64,000 bases of DNA from JAHRAW01 sp965226545 (lineage in GTDB: Bacteria > Pseudomonadota > Gammaproteobacteria > Arenicellales > Poriferihabitantaceae). Below, piece by piece: positions 23,654 to 32,098 of this stretch. Location: positions 1,674,001-1,738,000 of the forward strand of contig OZ245364.1 of NCBI GenBank assembly GCA_965226545.1, in the 5' to 3' direction. The notes beneath the pieces are model-generated. The model was given only the letters and a program-made list of their open reading frames with translations. It was not told where the DNA came from and did not search any database. Numbering within the stretch: position 1 is the first letter of the stretch; each line of letters begins with the position of its first letter. Position numbers and translations under genes: made by a program.

Positions 23654-24669
23654 CGCGACGACTCGGGCGGAAACAGCGCGTTTAATAAATGGTCTTGATG
23701 CAGCACGCCAAGCGTTTTATCGTTGCCATCGATGACCGCCACCGGTTTATCCTGCGACAGCACATACGCCGAGATTGCATCCAATCGGTCGCCGGCGTTG
23801 ACCGATTTTGGCGCGAGTGGTGATGCGGAGGTGCGCGGTTTCATAATCGATTGCGCGGTCAGAACTTTTTCGCGCGGCACGTCCAAGGTGAATTTGCGCA
23901 CATAATCGGTCGCCGGGTTAAGCACGATGTTGGCCGGGCGGTCAATTTGTTCGACCTTGCCGTGAAACATAATCGCAATGCGGTCGGCGAGTTTTAACGC
24001 TTCGTCAAAATCATGCGTGATGAACACGATAGTTTTGTTTAATATCGACTGCAGGCGCAAAAATTCATCCTGCATCTCGCGGCGAATCAGCGGGTCAAGC
24101 GCCGAAAAAGGCTCGTCCAAAAACCAAATATCCGGCTCAATCGCCAGCGACCGGGCGATGCCGACGCGCTGTTGTTGCCCGCCGGAAAGTTCGCGCGGAA
24201 AGTTGTTTTCCTTGCCGACCAAGCCGACCAACGCCGTCATTTTGCGCGCGCGTTCGACATATTCGCGTCGCGCCATGCCGCGCATCTGCAGCGGGAAGGC
24301 GATGTTTTCCAGCACCGTGCGATGCGGCAACAGCGCGAAATTTTGGAACACCATCCCCATTTTGCTGCGGCGCAATTCAATCAATTCCTTTTCCGACATG
24401 CCAAGCAAATCGCGCCCTTCGATTTCCACCGTCCCGGCGGTCGGCTCAATCAAACGCGACAAACAGCGCACCAATGTCGATTTGCCCGAGCCGGACAACC
24501 CCATGACCACCAAAATCTCGCCGCGCGCAACCTCGAGCGAGACATCGTCGACCGCGATGGTCGCCTCATCGCGCGCCAAGGCGGCGCGGTCGATGGTGCC
24601 GTCGCGCGCGACTTGATGCGGGCGCGCGCCAAACACTTTATACAACGATTGGCAACGAATGATTGACAT
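23650..24669 (-). CDS. Glycine betaine/proline-type ABC transporter ATPase
   Basis: About 339 residues of the ProV/OpuAA family. Walker A is GLSGSGKSTLVRCLSR, the Q-loop FQNFALLPHRTVLENIAFPLQMRG, signature LSGGQQQRVGIARSLA, Walker B WFLDEPFSALDPLIR, and H-loop FITHDFDEALKLADR. The C-terminal roughly 80 residues (SVNAGDRLDAISAYVLSQDKPVAVIDGND) resemble a CBS-type regulatory domain, as in osmosensing OpuA/ProV. Start ATG 24669, with a GTG one codon earlier. A terminator precedes it, so expression may be lower than that of the binding-protein gene. Confidence 0.88.
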   Translation of the reverse strand: MSIIRCQSLYKVFGARPHQVARDGTIDRAALARDEATIAVDDVSLEVARGEILVVMGLSGSGKSTLVRCLSRLIEPTAGTVEIEGRDLLGMSEKELIELRRSKMGMVFQNFALLPHRTVLENIAFPLQMRGMARREYVERARKMTALVGLVGKENNFPRELSGGQQQRVGIARSLAIEPDIWFLDEPFSALDPLIRREMQDEFLRLQSILNKTIVFITHDFDEALKLADRIAIMFHGKVEQIDRPANIVLNPATDYVRKFTLDVPREKVLTAQSIMKPRTSASPLAPKSVNAGDRLDAISAYVLSQDKPVAVIDGNDKTLGVLHQDHLLNALFPPESSR

Positions 24670-24680
24670 CACGGACGGTT

Positions 24681-24719
24681 AAAATAAAAAAGCCACCATC
24701 AGATTCCCCCGATGGCGGC
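24681..24719 (-). terminator. Rho-independent terminator between binding-protein and ATPase genes
   Basis: Read on the minus strand, a stem of GCCGCCATC pairing with GATGGTGGC (24711-24719 with 24692-24700, one G-U type mismatch) and a ten-base loop, followed by a T-rich run at 24681-24691. It lies 105 bases after the binding-protein stop and 12 bases before the ATPase start, consistent with partial termination that raises binding protein over the membrane components. Confidence 0.75.
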
Positions 24720-24823
24720 AAGAAATTATTGTTGTTGCATTTGTTAAGTGCTTTGTTAAGCGCGTCGTTAAGTGCGGTGAATGGCCGGCGCATCGACAAC
24801 CCGCGCCGGCCAACCGCGATTGA

Positions 24824-25807
24824 TTACAACCCGGCGAGCCACGGTTTCCACACACGCGGATTTTCCTCAATCCAGAGTGCGGCGGCTTCGTCGTATTCCA
24901 ATTCATCGATGTCGACATACACCGACAATTGCCCGATTTGGTTGGTCGTAAAACTGATGCGTTTCAGCATTTTAAACGCATTCGGCCATTTTTTCGGCAT
25001 GCCGTCCCACGCGGCTTTTTTCAAATAGCCGTCGGCGGTGTTGCCGCAATCATGGGTGGCTTTCGGATTAACGCCCCAACTTGCATCGGTAACGCACTCT
25101 TCGGTGCGCGCCGGAAATTCAATGAAATTCCCGCCGTACAATGCGTCGGTGAAATTCGGAGTCCAGTTAAACAGCACAATCGGCTCGTTGCGTTTTGCCG
25201 CGGCTTCCAATTCAGCCCACAACGCCGCCGCACTGCCGACATTTTTCATCTGGAAATTTAACTCCAAGGCGTCAATCATCGGCACAAAGTGGTCATGCGC
25301 CCAATCCACCGGGCCATCCACAAACACGCCTTTGCCGCCGGAATCCGGACGCGCGAACTTATCCGAGCACGCCGCCAACGCTTTCCAATCCGGCAATCCC
25401 GGGCAAAGTTCGGCGACATAAGACGGATACCACCACTCTTCGCGAGTCACCGCTTCGTGGCTGCCGGCATCGATGATGCCGCCTTTATCCAACGCCTTAT
25501 TAAACGCCACGCCAAACGCGCCTTCCCACACTTCCAACTCAAGCGTCGCATCGCCCAAGCGCACCGCTTCATACACCGCCTGACTGTCGGTTGAGGTGTA
25601 TTCCACATTGCAGCCGATTTTTTCAAACAACTGCCCGACCACATGCGACATCACAATCTGGCTCGACCAGTTGTGCGTGGGAATCACAATCGCGTCTTTC
25701 GAGCCGCAACTTTTGGCGTTGGCGGCGTTCATCCACCCCAACGCCAACGCCAGCACGGCGAGCGGCAACCATCGATTACAGTTACGTTGTTTCATCATAT
25801 CCCCCAT
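24824..25807 (-). CDS. Glycine betaine/choline-type substrate-binding protein
   Basis: Periplasmic OpuAC/ProX-type binding protein, about 327 residues. A signal peptide is clear (MKQRNCNRWLPLAVLALALG, cleavage about ANA/KS). After it come IPTHNWSSQIVMSHVVGQLFEKIG, YTSTDSQAVYEAVRLGDATLELEVWEGAF and WGVNPKATHDCGN, with several Trp and Tyr residues as expected for a quaternary-amine-binding pocket. Starts at 25807, 25798 and 25795 are all in frame; GGGGG spaced five bases before the ATG at 25795 favours that one. It is the first gene of the four-gene operon, and divergent from dapB. Confidence 0.85.
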   Translation of the reverse strand: MGDMMKQRNCNRWLPLAVLALALGWMNAANAKSCGSKDAIVIPTHNWSSQIVMSHVVGQLFEKIGCNVEYTSTDSQAVYEAVRLGDATLELEVWEGAFGVAFNKALDKGGIIDAGSHEAVTREEWWYPSYVAELCPGLPDWKALAACSDKFARPDSGGKGVFVDGPVDWAHDHFVPMIDALELNFQMKNVGSAAALWAELEAAAKRNEPIVLFNWTPNFTDALYGGNFIEFPARTEECVTDASWGVNPKATHDCGNTADGYLKKAAWDGMPKKWPNAFKMLKRISFTTNQIGQLSVYVDIDELEYDEAAALWIEENPRVWKPWLAGL

Positions 25808-25923
25808 ATCATTTGAGTGTTAACATTGTCGTTGTCAGTGACGCCATCCAACCGCAATACACCGTTATTGGATGCCGGACAACTTTTTACATAGTACCCA
25901 CTTTTTGCCCAATGTCAAGCAAT

Positions 25924-25951
25924 CGCCCAAACGCCCAAACGCCCAAACGCC
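25924..25951. repeat. Three and a half tandem copies of CGCCCAAA
   Basis: Perfect 8-bp tandem repeat in the divergent gap between the binding-protein gene and dapB. The flanking 25808-25923 and 25952-26023 hold nothing else I recognise. Confidence 0.85.
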
Positions 25952-26023
25952 ATTGAATCCCCCTCCCGCGAAAAACCGCGCAATAATTGGCGCAACCGTG
26001 CGCGGTTCGGGTATATTGCGCGG

Positions 26024-26824
26024 ATGAGCGAGCGGGTTAATTTTGCCGTTTCCGGCGTCGCCGGGCGGATGGGGGCGGCGATTGTGCGGGCGATTGCGCG
26101 GCATCCGTGCGCGGGGTTGGCGCAGGCGGTGGAATGCGGCGGCAGTGCGGCGTTGCGGCGGGATGCCGGGGTGGTGGCTGGGAGTGGCGAATGTAAGGTG
26201 ATGGTCGCGGAGGCGTTGTCGGCGGACTCGGCGGCGTTTGCGGTGTTGTTGGAATTTACGACGCCGGCGGCGACGCTTGCGCATCTCGCCGATTGCTTGC
26301 AAATGCGGCGGGCGATGGTCATCGGCACGACCGGCTTGGATGCATCGGCGCATGAAGCCATCGCAAAGGCGGCGCGCAAGATTCCGATTGTGGTTGCCGC
26401 CAACACCAGCGTCGGCGTGAATGTATGCGCGGCGTTGTTGGAGATGGCCGGCAAGGCGCTCGCCGACGCCGATATCGAAGTGGTCGAGGCGCATCATCGC
26501 CACAAGGTCGATGCGCCGTCCGGCACCGCCTTGTTGCTCGCCCAAGCGGCGGCGCCGGATAAAGATTTAACGAAGGATGGCGTGTTCGCCCGACACGGTC
26601 ACACCGGCGAACGCCCGCACGGTGCGATTGGATTTTCGACAATTCGCGGCGGCGATTTGGCCGGCGAACACAGCGTGTTGTTTATCAGCGACGGTGAACG
26701 CGTCGAAATTACCCATAAGGCAACCAACCGCGAAATCTTTGCCGATGGCGCAATTCGCGCCGGGTTATGGCTGAGCGAACAACCGGCGGGGTTGTACGGC
26801 ATGCGTGATGTGTTGGCGATTTGA
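26024..26824 (+). CDS. dapB: 4-hydroxy-tetrahydrodipicolinate reductase
   Basis: NAD(P)H-dependent reductase in lysine and peptidoglycan (meso-diaminopimelate) synthesis, 266 residues, cytoplasmic. It has the N-terminal dinucleotide motif FAVSGVAGRMGAAIVRAI, LLEFTTPAATLAHL, VIGTTGLDASAHE, AANTSVGVNV, and the catalytic/substrate segment VEAHHRHKVDAPSGTAL with the conserved His and Lys. The C-terminus GAIRAGLWLSEQPAGLYGMRDVL is typical. Monocistronic here, facing an enoyl-CoA hydratase gene across a low-complexity gap. Confidence 0.95.
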   Translation: MSERVNFAVSGVAGRMGAAIVRAIARHPCAGLAQAVECGGSAALRRDAGVVAGSGECKVMVAEALSADSAAFAVLLEFTTPAATLAHLADCLQMRRAMVIGTTGLDASAHEAIAKAARKIPIVVAANTSVGVNVCAALLEMAGKALADADIEVVEAHHRHKVDAPSGTALLLAQAAAPDKDLTKDGVFARHGHTGERPHGAIGFSTIRGGDLAGEHSVLFISDGERVEITHKATNREIFADGAIRAGLWLSEQPAGLYGMRDVLAI

Positions 26825-27006
26825 TTTAAGTTAACTTGATTTAAGTTAAGTTGATTTGTTGTCGGCGTTGGCAAAGTGTCTGATACGAATAATCCTTGCA
26901 CTGCTTTGTGCTGTTTCGCGGTGCGCGACGGTGATAAGTTTTAATGTAACTTGCTTAAGTGCACTTGGTTTAGTGAACTTGAGTTAAGTAAAATTAATTA
27001 AGTTGC
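26825..27006. repeat. TTAAGTTAACTTGA-type low-complexity tract
   Basis: Convergent gap between dapB and the enoyl-CoA hydratase gene. Both ends (26825-26855 and 26938-27006) are built of TTAAGTTAAC and TTGAGTTAAGT units; the middle is ordinary sequence without a gene. Confidence 0.7.
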
Positions 27007-27018
27007 CACATCGATTAA

Positions 27019-27807
27019 TCACCGCGCCGTTTTTTTACGCGCCGACAATGCCGCTTGCGCAAACTTGCCAAGCGTCAATCGACCGCTGATGCGCGCGCGT
27101 TCGGCGAGCAGTTCATCCCAATCGGCGGCGTCGCGCCATAACGCGGCTTTGAGTTCGCGCATCGCCGTTGGGTCGTATTCCGCCAACCGCTTCGATAATG
27201 CATCGACCGCTTCGTCCAAGGCATCGATGTCGGCGAAAACTTGCGCGTATAAATGGGCGGCATGCGCCCAAGTTGCCGAGTAAAACGCATGCGCGTCTAT
27301 GCTTAACTGCATCATCGCGCCGACGCCGATTTTGCGTTCAATCGCCGGCGCAACGACAAACGGACCCAAGCCAATCATCAATTCGCTTAACCGAATCGCC
27401 GCATCGCAATGCGCCAAACAATAATCGCTCGCCGCAACCAAACCAACGCCGCCGCCAACCGCCTTGCCATGCACGCGCGCGATGATGAATTTTGGACAGG
27501 TGCGCATCGCATTCAACAACCGAGCAACGCCGGCAAAAAATTGCGCGCCGCTTTGTTCATCCGTCACACCCGCCAATTCATCGATATGCGCCCCGGCGCA
27601 AAAACTCCGCGCCCCGCCGCCGCGCAACACAATCACGCGCACCGCAACATCGTCGCCGGCGCGCGCAATCGCCTCGGTCAATTCACCAAGCAACGCCGCC
27701 GACAAACTGTTGTGCGCCGGATGAAAAAATTCAATCGTGGCAACGCCGCGATTGACTTGTTGGGTTACATACGGTTGGGACATATTCATCTCGGCCGGTT
27801 TGGGCAT
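27019..27807 (-). CDS. Enoyl-CoA hydratase/isomerase family protein (methylglutaconyl-CoA hydratase-like)
   Basis: Crotonase-fold protein, 262 residues. Shows ATIEFFHPAHNSLSAALLGEL, VIVLRGGGARSFCAGAHIDELAG (first oxyanion-hole region), RVHGKAVGGGVGLVAASDY (second), and RLSELMIGLGPFVVAPAIERKIG. The last, with ELKAALWRDAADWDELLAERA and SGRLTLGKF, resembles the LiuC-like group that acts in leucine breakdown, which would fit the ivd gene in this window, but the assignment is by impression. GAG eight bases before ATG 27807 supports that start. Confidence 0.8.
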   Translation of the reverse strand: MPKPAEMNMSQPYVTQQVNRGVATIEFFHPAHNSLSAALLGELTEAIARAGDDVAVRVIVLRGGGARSFCAGAHIDELAGVTDEQSGAQFFAGVARLLNAMRTCPKFIIARVHGKAVGGGVGLVAASDYCLAHCDAAIRLSELMIGLGPFVVAPAIERKIGVGAMMQLSIDAHAFYSATWAHAAHLYAQVFADIDALDEAVDALSKRLAEYDPTAMRELKAALWRDAADWDELLAERARISGRLTLGKFAQAALSARKKTAR

Positions 27808-28021
27808 AATTTATCTCGACAATTTAATTTTGGCGAAGTAAAGAATACTCGCGCACTGTTTTACGCGCGCAATGTTGTTTGCTTTTGCGTTATTTTGATG
27901 TGCAACTGTAACTGTACTGCATGCAATTATTATCTGCGCAACTGTATCGAACAACGTTCGAAAAAATCGGCGACTGTTTAATACACGGTTGCGCAACACA
28001 CAACGACACCGTCAACCGCAA

Positions 28022-29548
28022 TCACTTCACCGCCGGCAACGTAATCACCGCGCACAACCCCGGCGCATTGTCCAGCAATTCGATGTCACCGTTATGCAAG
28101 GCAATCACCGCCGCAACCATGCTCAGCCCTAAGCCGTTGCCGATGGTGCTGCGGCTTTGGTCGAGGCGATAGAATCTGCGGAATACATTTTTGCGTTCGC
28201 CGTCGGGGATGCCGATGCCGTTGTCGGCGACGCGGATGATGATTGGGTCGCGGTGCGCATCGACATCGACATTGGCGTTTGAAGTTTTACCTGCAGTTGC
28301 AGTTGTAGTTTTAACGTCGTTGTTGTCGACATCATTGTCGGCGACGTTATCCGCCGTGCCTTCCAATGAAATATGAATAACGCCATGCGGCGGACTGTAC
28401 TTAATCGCGTTCTCAATTAAATTGGCGACGGCTTGAAACATTAAATCGCGGTCGACTACGGCGCGGATGTTCGGCGCAAGGTCAGCGTGGATGTGTTGAT
28501 GTTTTTCTTCGCACAGCGGTTCGTAAAACTCAATCACATCGCGCATCAACGGACGCAACTCAATCTCGGCAAAACCGGCTTGGCTGTGCTCGGCTTCGAT
28601 GCGCGCGATGCGCAACAGCGCATTAAATGTCGACAACAATGAATCCGCCTCCTTTATCGACTCTTCGAGCGAAGTGGCGGTGGGCGCATCGAGCGAGTTG
28701 CGTTTGCGCGCGTCTTCGAGATTTTGCCGCAGGCGCGCCAACGGCGTGCGCAGGTCGTGGGCGATGCTGTCGGATACGCGGCGGATATCTTCCATTAAGG
28801 TTTGGATGCGGTCCAGCATTAAATTTAAATTTTGCGCGACTTGGTCGAAGTCGTCGTTGTGTCCGGTCAATGGCACGCGGCGCGATAAATCGCCGCTCAT
28901 GATGCTGCGCGTGGTTTGATTGATGCGTTCAATCTTGCGCACGGTGCGCCGTCCAAACAACCAACCGCCGGCGCCGGCCAACAACAACATCATCCCCAAG
29001 CCCCAAGTCAGCACCTGCAAGATGCGCTGCTTGAGCGCGGTCAATTGATTGATGTCGCGCCCGACCAATAATGCATAACGTCCGCCGGGCAATCGAATGA
29101 ATTGCGCGCGCGCCAAATGTTTATCCGCGCCAACGTTTAATTCGAACTCGCCCCAATTTTGTTGTTTGCTGCGCGCATCGGCGTGAAAGGTGATTTGTTC
29201 GGGCTTGGGCAGGCGGGTGAGATTGCCGACCAGCGGTTCGCCGGCGCGATTATTGGCGTGGTCGGTCAGCAGATAAATGAATCGGTCATCGGTCGGCGGC
29301 TGTTGTTGTTGACGACGCACGCGTTCAGTAATTAATCGCGCCAACCCGCGCAACCGTTCGCGGCTGTAACGGTCGGCAAGGCTTTGGATTTCGGTTTGGA
29401 TGGTGTTGTCGAGTTGCCGCGACATGTAGGAGGCGGTGAACAAATAAAAGAAGTAAAACAAAAACAATGTAGACGCGCTGAACACCAGCGCGTATAAAAG
29501 CGCCAGCCGCGAGGTGTAACTGTAAAAAAATCTACGCTTTCCTTTCAC
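28022..29548 (-). CDS. Sensor histidine kinase with Asn/Asp-rich insert in the ATPase domain
   Basis: 508 residues, EnvZ/QseC-like. An N-terminal transmembrane helix (about 12-38), a periplasmic sensor domain, a second helix (about 185-205, GLGMMLLLAGAGGWLFG), a HAMP region (RTVRKIERINQTTRSIMSGDLSRRV), the H-box VSDSIAHDLRTPLARLR with the phospho-His, N-box ENAIKYSPPHG, then G boxes RVADNGIGIPDGERKNVF and GNGLGLSMVAAV. Between N-box and G1-box an insert of about 35 residues of Asn/Asp/Thr/Val (DNA 28255-28360) is extra to the fold, where most kinases have a short turn. It overlaps the response regulator gene by 17 bases. Confidence 0.9.
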   Translation of the reverse strand: MKGKRRFFYSYTSRLALLYALVFSASTLFLFYFFYLFTASYMSRQLDNTIQTEIQSLADRYSRERLRGLARLITERVRRQQQQPPTDDRFIYLLTDHANNRAGEPLVGNLTRLPKPEQITFHADARSKQQNWGEFELNVGADKHLARAQFIRLPGGRYALLVGRDINQLTALKQRILQVLTWGLGMMLLLAGAGGWLFGRRTVRKIERINQTTRSIMSGDLSRRVPLTGHNDDFDQVAQNLNLMLDRIQTLMEDIRRVSDSIAHDLRTPLARLRQNLEDARKRNSLDAPTATSLEESIKEADSLLSTFNALLRIARIEAEHSQAGFAEIELRPLMRDVIEFYEPLCEEKHQHIHADLAPNIRAVVDRDLMFQAVANLIENAIKYSPPHGVIHISLEGTADNVADNDVDNNDVKTTTATAGKTSNANVDVDAHRDPIIIRVADNGIGIPDGERKNVFRRFYRLDQSRSTIGNGLGLSMVAAVIALHNGDIELLDNAPGLCAVITLPAVK

Positions 29549-30212
29549 GCAGAATGTACCCGGCGCCGCGCACGGTGTTCAACAACGGCGCATCGAAATC
29601 CTTGTCGATTTTGCCGCGCAACCGGCTGATGTGCACGTCAATCACGTTGGTTTGCGGGTCGAAGTTGTAATCCCAAATGTTTTCCAACAACATCGTGCGC
29701 GTGACCACTTGATTGCTGTGACGCATTAAATATTCCAACAACCGAAACTCGCGCGGCTGCAGATGAATGCGCACATCGCCGCGATACACTTCGCGCGCCA
29801 ACAAATCCATTTTTAAATCGCCGACGGTTAATGCGGTTTCCTGCATGCCGGTGCTCGGGCGGCGCGCCAACGCCTCCAATCGCGCCAACAATTCGGAAAA
29901 CGCAAACGGTTTGTTTAAATAATCATCGCCGCCGGCGTGCAAGCCTTCGACGCGGTCATTGACTTCGCCAAGCGCGCTTAAAATTAACGCCGGCGTCTCG
30001 ACGCCGCGGTCGCGCAATGCCGCTATCAACGACAAACCGTCTCGCCCCGGCAACATTCGGTCGACGACCAACGCTTGATAATCGGTCGCACTTGCCAAGG
30101 CCAAACCGTGGTCGCCGTCGGCCGCGCAATCGACGCTGTGCCCGGCTTCGCTCAAGCCTTTGCTGATGTACTCGGCGGTTGCTTGGTCGTCTTCAACAAT
30201 TAATACGCGCAT
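29532..30212 (-). CDS. OmpR-family response regulator
   Basis: 226 residues. Receiver domain with acidic pair EDD near the N-terminus, phosphoacceptor Asp51 in VVDRMLPGRDG, Thr/Ser region LSALGEVNDRVEG, and LNKPFAF. C-terminal winged-helix with LTVGDLKMDLLAREVYRG, REFRLLEYLMRHSNQVVTR, ENIWDYNFDPQTNVIDVHISRLRGKID. It is encoded just before its kinase on the minus strand and likely controls its own operon. The signal is unknown. Confidence 0.93.
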   Translation of the reverse strand: MRVLIVEDDQATAEYISKGLSEAGHSVDCAADGDHGLALASATDYQALVVDRMLPGRDGLSLIAALRDRGVETPALILSALGEVNDRVEGLHAGGDDYLNKPFAFSELLARLEALARRPSTGMQETALTVGDLKMDLLAREVYRGDVRIHLQPREFRLLEYLMRHSNQVVTRTMLLENIWDYNFDPQTNVIDVHISRLRGKIDKDFDAPLLNTVRGAGYILRERKA

Positions 30213-30473
30213 GGATTTACTCGAGATGTGGAATAATTAACTGCGCCGATGTGCGTGATGTGCGTATCGTCGTTCAATTGTTAACTGTACGCTTTACAAT
30301 TATAGCGAACGCAAACGACGCATCGGCGCGAACGACATAAACATAACACCGCGCGCGGCAAAAATAACGCCAATACCGTCCACTTAACCAAAATTTAACA
30401 AATCAATGTCAAGCGCAATCAATCGCGTAATCAATCGTCAATACGGTCGCGGATGCGGGCGCACGCACCGCCG

Positions 30474-31109
30474 ATGAATGCCGCCGCCTTATCGCGTCAA
30501 TTACATCTCGCGGCGCAATTGGATCCGCGGCTGGCGAAGTTGTTGACGCGCATCGGCGCACCGCCGCCGCGCATGCGTCCGCCGGGCTTTGCGACTTTGT
30601 TGCGCATTATTGTCGGGCAACAAGTGTCCACTGCGGCGGCGGCGGCGTTATGGCGCAAACTCGAACGCGATTGTCGCGGCGAGGTAACTTGGCGCAAGAT
30701 TCGAAACCGTGATGCCGATGCATTGCGCCGATGCGGGTTGTCGCGGCAAAAGGCGCAATACGCGCGCGAGTTGGCGGCGATGATTGCGGCAAAACAGTTT
30801 CGCCTCGATGCGCTCGATACTTTGGATGACGCCGAGGCGATTGCGCGGTTATGCGAAGTGCGCGGCGTTGGGCGTTGGTCGGCGGAGATTTATTTAATGT
30901 TCGCGCTCGGGCGCGTCGACATTTTTCCGGCCGGCGATTTGGCGTTGCAGGTTGCAGTGCAACGATTCGAATCGCTCAAGACACGCCCCGATGAAAAACA
31001 AACCGCAAAGTTCGCACAACAATGGTCGCCGCATCGCAGCGGCGTTGCATTGTTGATGTGGAAATATTACGGCATCGCCGCATTGGACGATGGCGACGGT
31101 GACAAGTGA
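30474..31109 (+). CDS. DNA-3-methyladenine glycosylase II-type protein (AlkA/HhH-GPD)
   Basis: About 211 residues from ATG 30474. HhH-GPD base-excision glycosylase that removes alkylated bases. It has FATLLRIIVGQQVSTAAAAALW, then LCEVRGVGRWSAEIYLMFALGRVDIFPAGDLALQ holding the helix-hairpin-helix and the catalytic Asp in PAGDLAL. Shorter than AlkA because the N-terminal domain is absent, as in many bacterial Mag-like forms. The last residues DDGDGDK extend the protein with the same acidic simple-sequence seen elsewhere in this window. Confidence 0.85.
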   Translation: MNAAALSRQLHLAAQLDPRLAKLLTRIGAPPPRMRPPGFATLLRIIVGQQVSTAAAAALWRKLERDCRGEVTWRKIRNRDADALRRCGLSRQKAQYARELAAMIAAKQFRLDALDTLDDAEAIARLCEVRGVGRWSAEIYLMFALGRVDIFPAGDLALQVAVQRFESLKTRPDEKQTAKFAQQWSPHRSGVALLMWKYYGIAALDDGDGDK

Positions 31110-31249
31110 ATGACGATGTTATAAGTAACGTTACGGTTGACGTGAAAATTAATGCGGCGATTAATTCGACAGTGAAGTTAAAAAGTAACGCGACAAGCGC
31201 GTCGTTACAAAACAAGGCGAAAAGTTAACTCGTAAAGTTAACTCGACAC
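31110..31249. repeat. Low-complexity convergent spacer
   Basis: Imperfect units of AAGTTAA and GTAACG type (for example AGTTAACTCGTAAAGTTAACTCGACAC near 31225-31252, broken into pieces) between AlkA-type and aapP genes. No gene visible. Confidence 0.65.
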
Positions 31250-32035
31250 TTAATGACTCAAAATTTGGCTCAAGAACAATTTGGTGCGTTCATGCTGCGG
31301 ATTATCGAAGAATAAATCAGGCGTGTTTTCCTCGATGATTTCGCCGACATCCATAAAAATCACGCGGTTGGCGACCGTTTTGGCGAAGCCCATCTCATGC
31401 GTTACGCACAACATCGTCATGCCTTCGCGCGCGAGTTCGACCATTACATCGAGCACCTCTTTAATCATCTCCGGGTCCAACGCCGAAGTCGGTTCGTCGA
31501 ATAACATAATGCGCGGGTTCATGCATAAACTGCGCGCAATCGCAACGCGCTGTTGTTGTCCGCCGGACAATTGCCCGGGGAATTTCGCGGCTTGTTCGGG
31601 GATTTTGACGCGCTCGAGATATTTCATTGCGATTTCAATCGCTTCGGCTTTCGGCGTTTTGCGCACCCAAATCGGCGCGAGCGTGCAGTTCTCGAGCACG
31701 GTCAAATGCGGAAACAAATTAAAATGCTGAAACACCATTCCAACATCGCGGCGAATTGCCTCGATGTTTTTTAAGTCGTTGGTCAACTCGACGCCATCGA
31801 CGACAATATCGCCCTGCTGATGTTCCTCGAGACGATTGATGCAGCGAATCATCGTCGATTTGCCCGAGCCCGACGGCCCGCAAATCACAATGCGTTCGCC
31901 GCGCCGCACGTTGAGATTGATGTCTTTGAGCGCGTGAAAATCGCCGTACCATTTGTGCATCCCTTTGATGCTGATGGCGAGTGCCAAAGCGTCTGCGGAT
32001 TGTTCTGCGGATTGTTGATGAGCCAAAGCGGACAT
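31250..32035 (-). CDS. aapP: General L-amino-acid ABC transporter ATPase
   Basis: 261 residues. Walker A CGPSGSGKSTMIRCINRLE, Q-loop FQHFNLFPHLTVLEN, signature LSGGQQQRVAIARSLC, Walker B IMLFDEPTSALDPEM and H-loop CVTHEMGFAKTVANR. It matches the polar amino-acid family of AapP/GlnQ. It is the last gene of the aapJQMP set; spacing of 63 bases from aapM. The N-terminal 20 residues (Gln/Ala/Ser-rich) are longer than usual. Confidence 0.92.
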   Translation of the reverse strand: MSALAHQQSAEQSADALALAISIKGMHKWYGDFHALKDINLNVRRGERIVICGPSGSGKSTMIRCINRLEEHQQGDIVVDGVELTNDLKNIEAIRRDVGMVFQHFNLFPHLTVLENCTLAPIWVRKTPKAEAIEIAMKYLERVKIPEQAAKFPGQLSGGQQQRVAIARSLCMNPRIMLFDEPTSALDPEMIKEVLDVMVELAREGMTMLCVTHEMGFAKTVANRVIFMDVGEIIEENTPDLFFDNPQHERTKLFLSQILSH

Positions 32036-32098
32036 GGTTTTATCCCGTTAAGATGGTTGATGTTATGTGATTGATGAATGGTGCGGCGGCGGAAGCGA

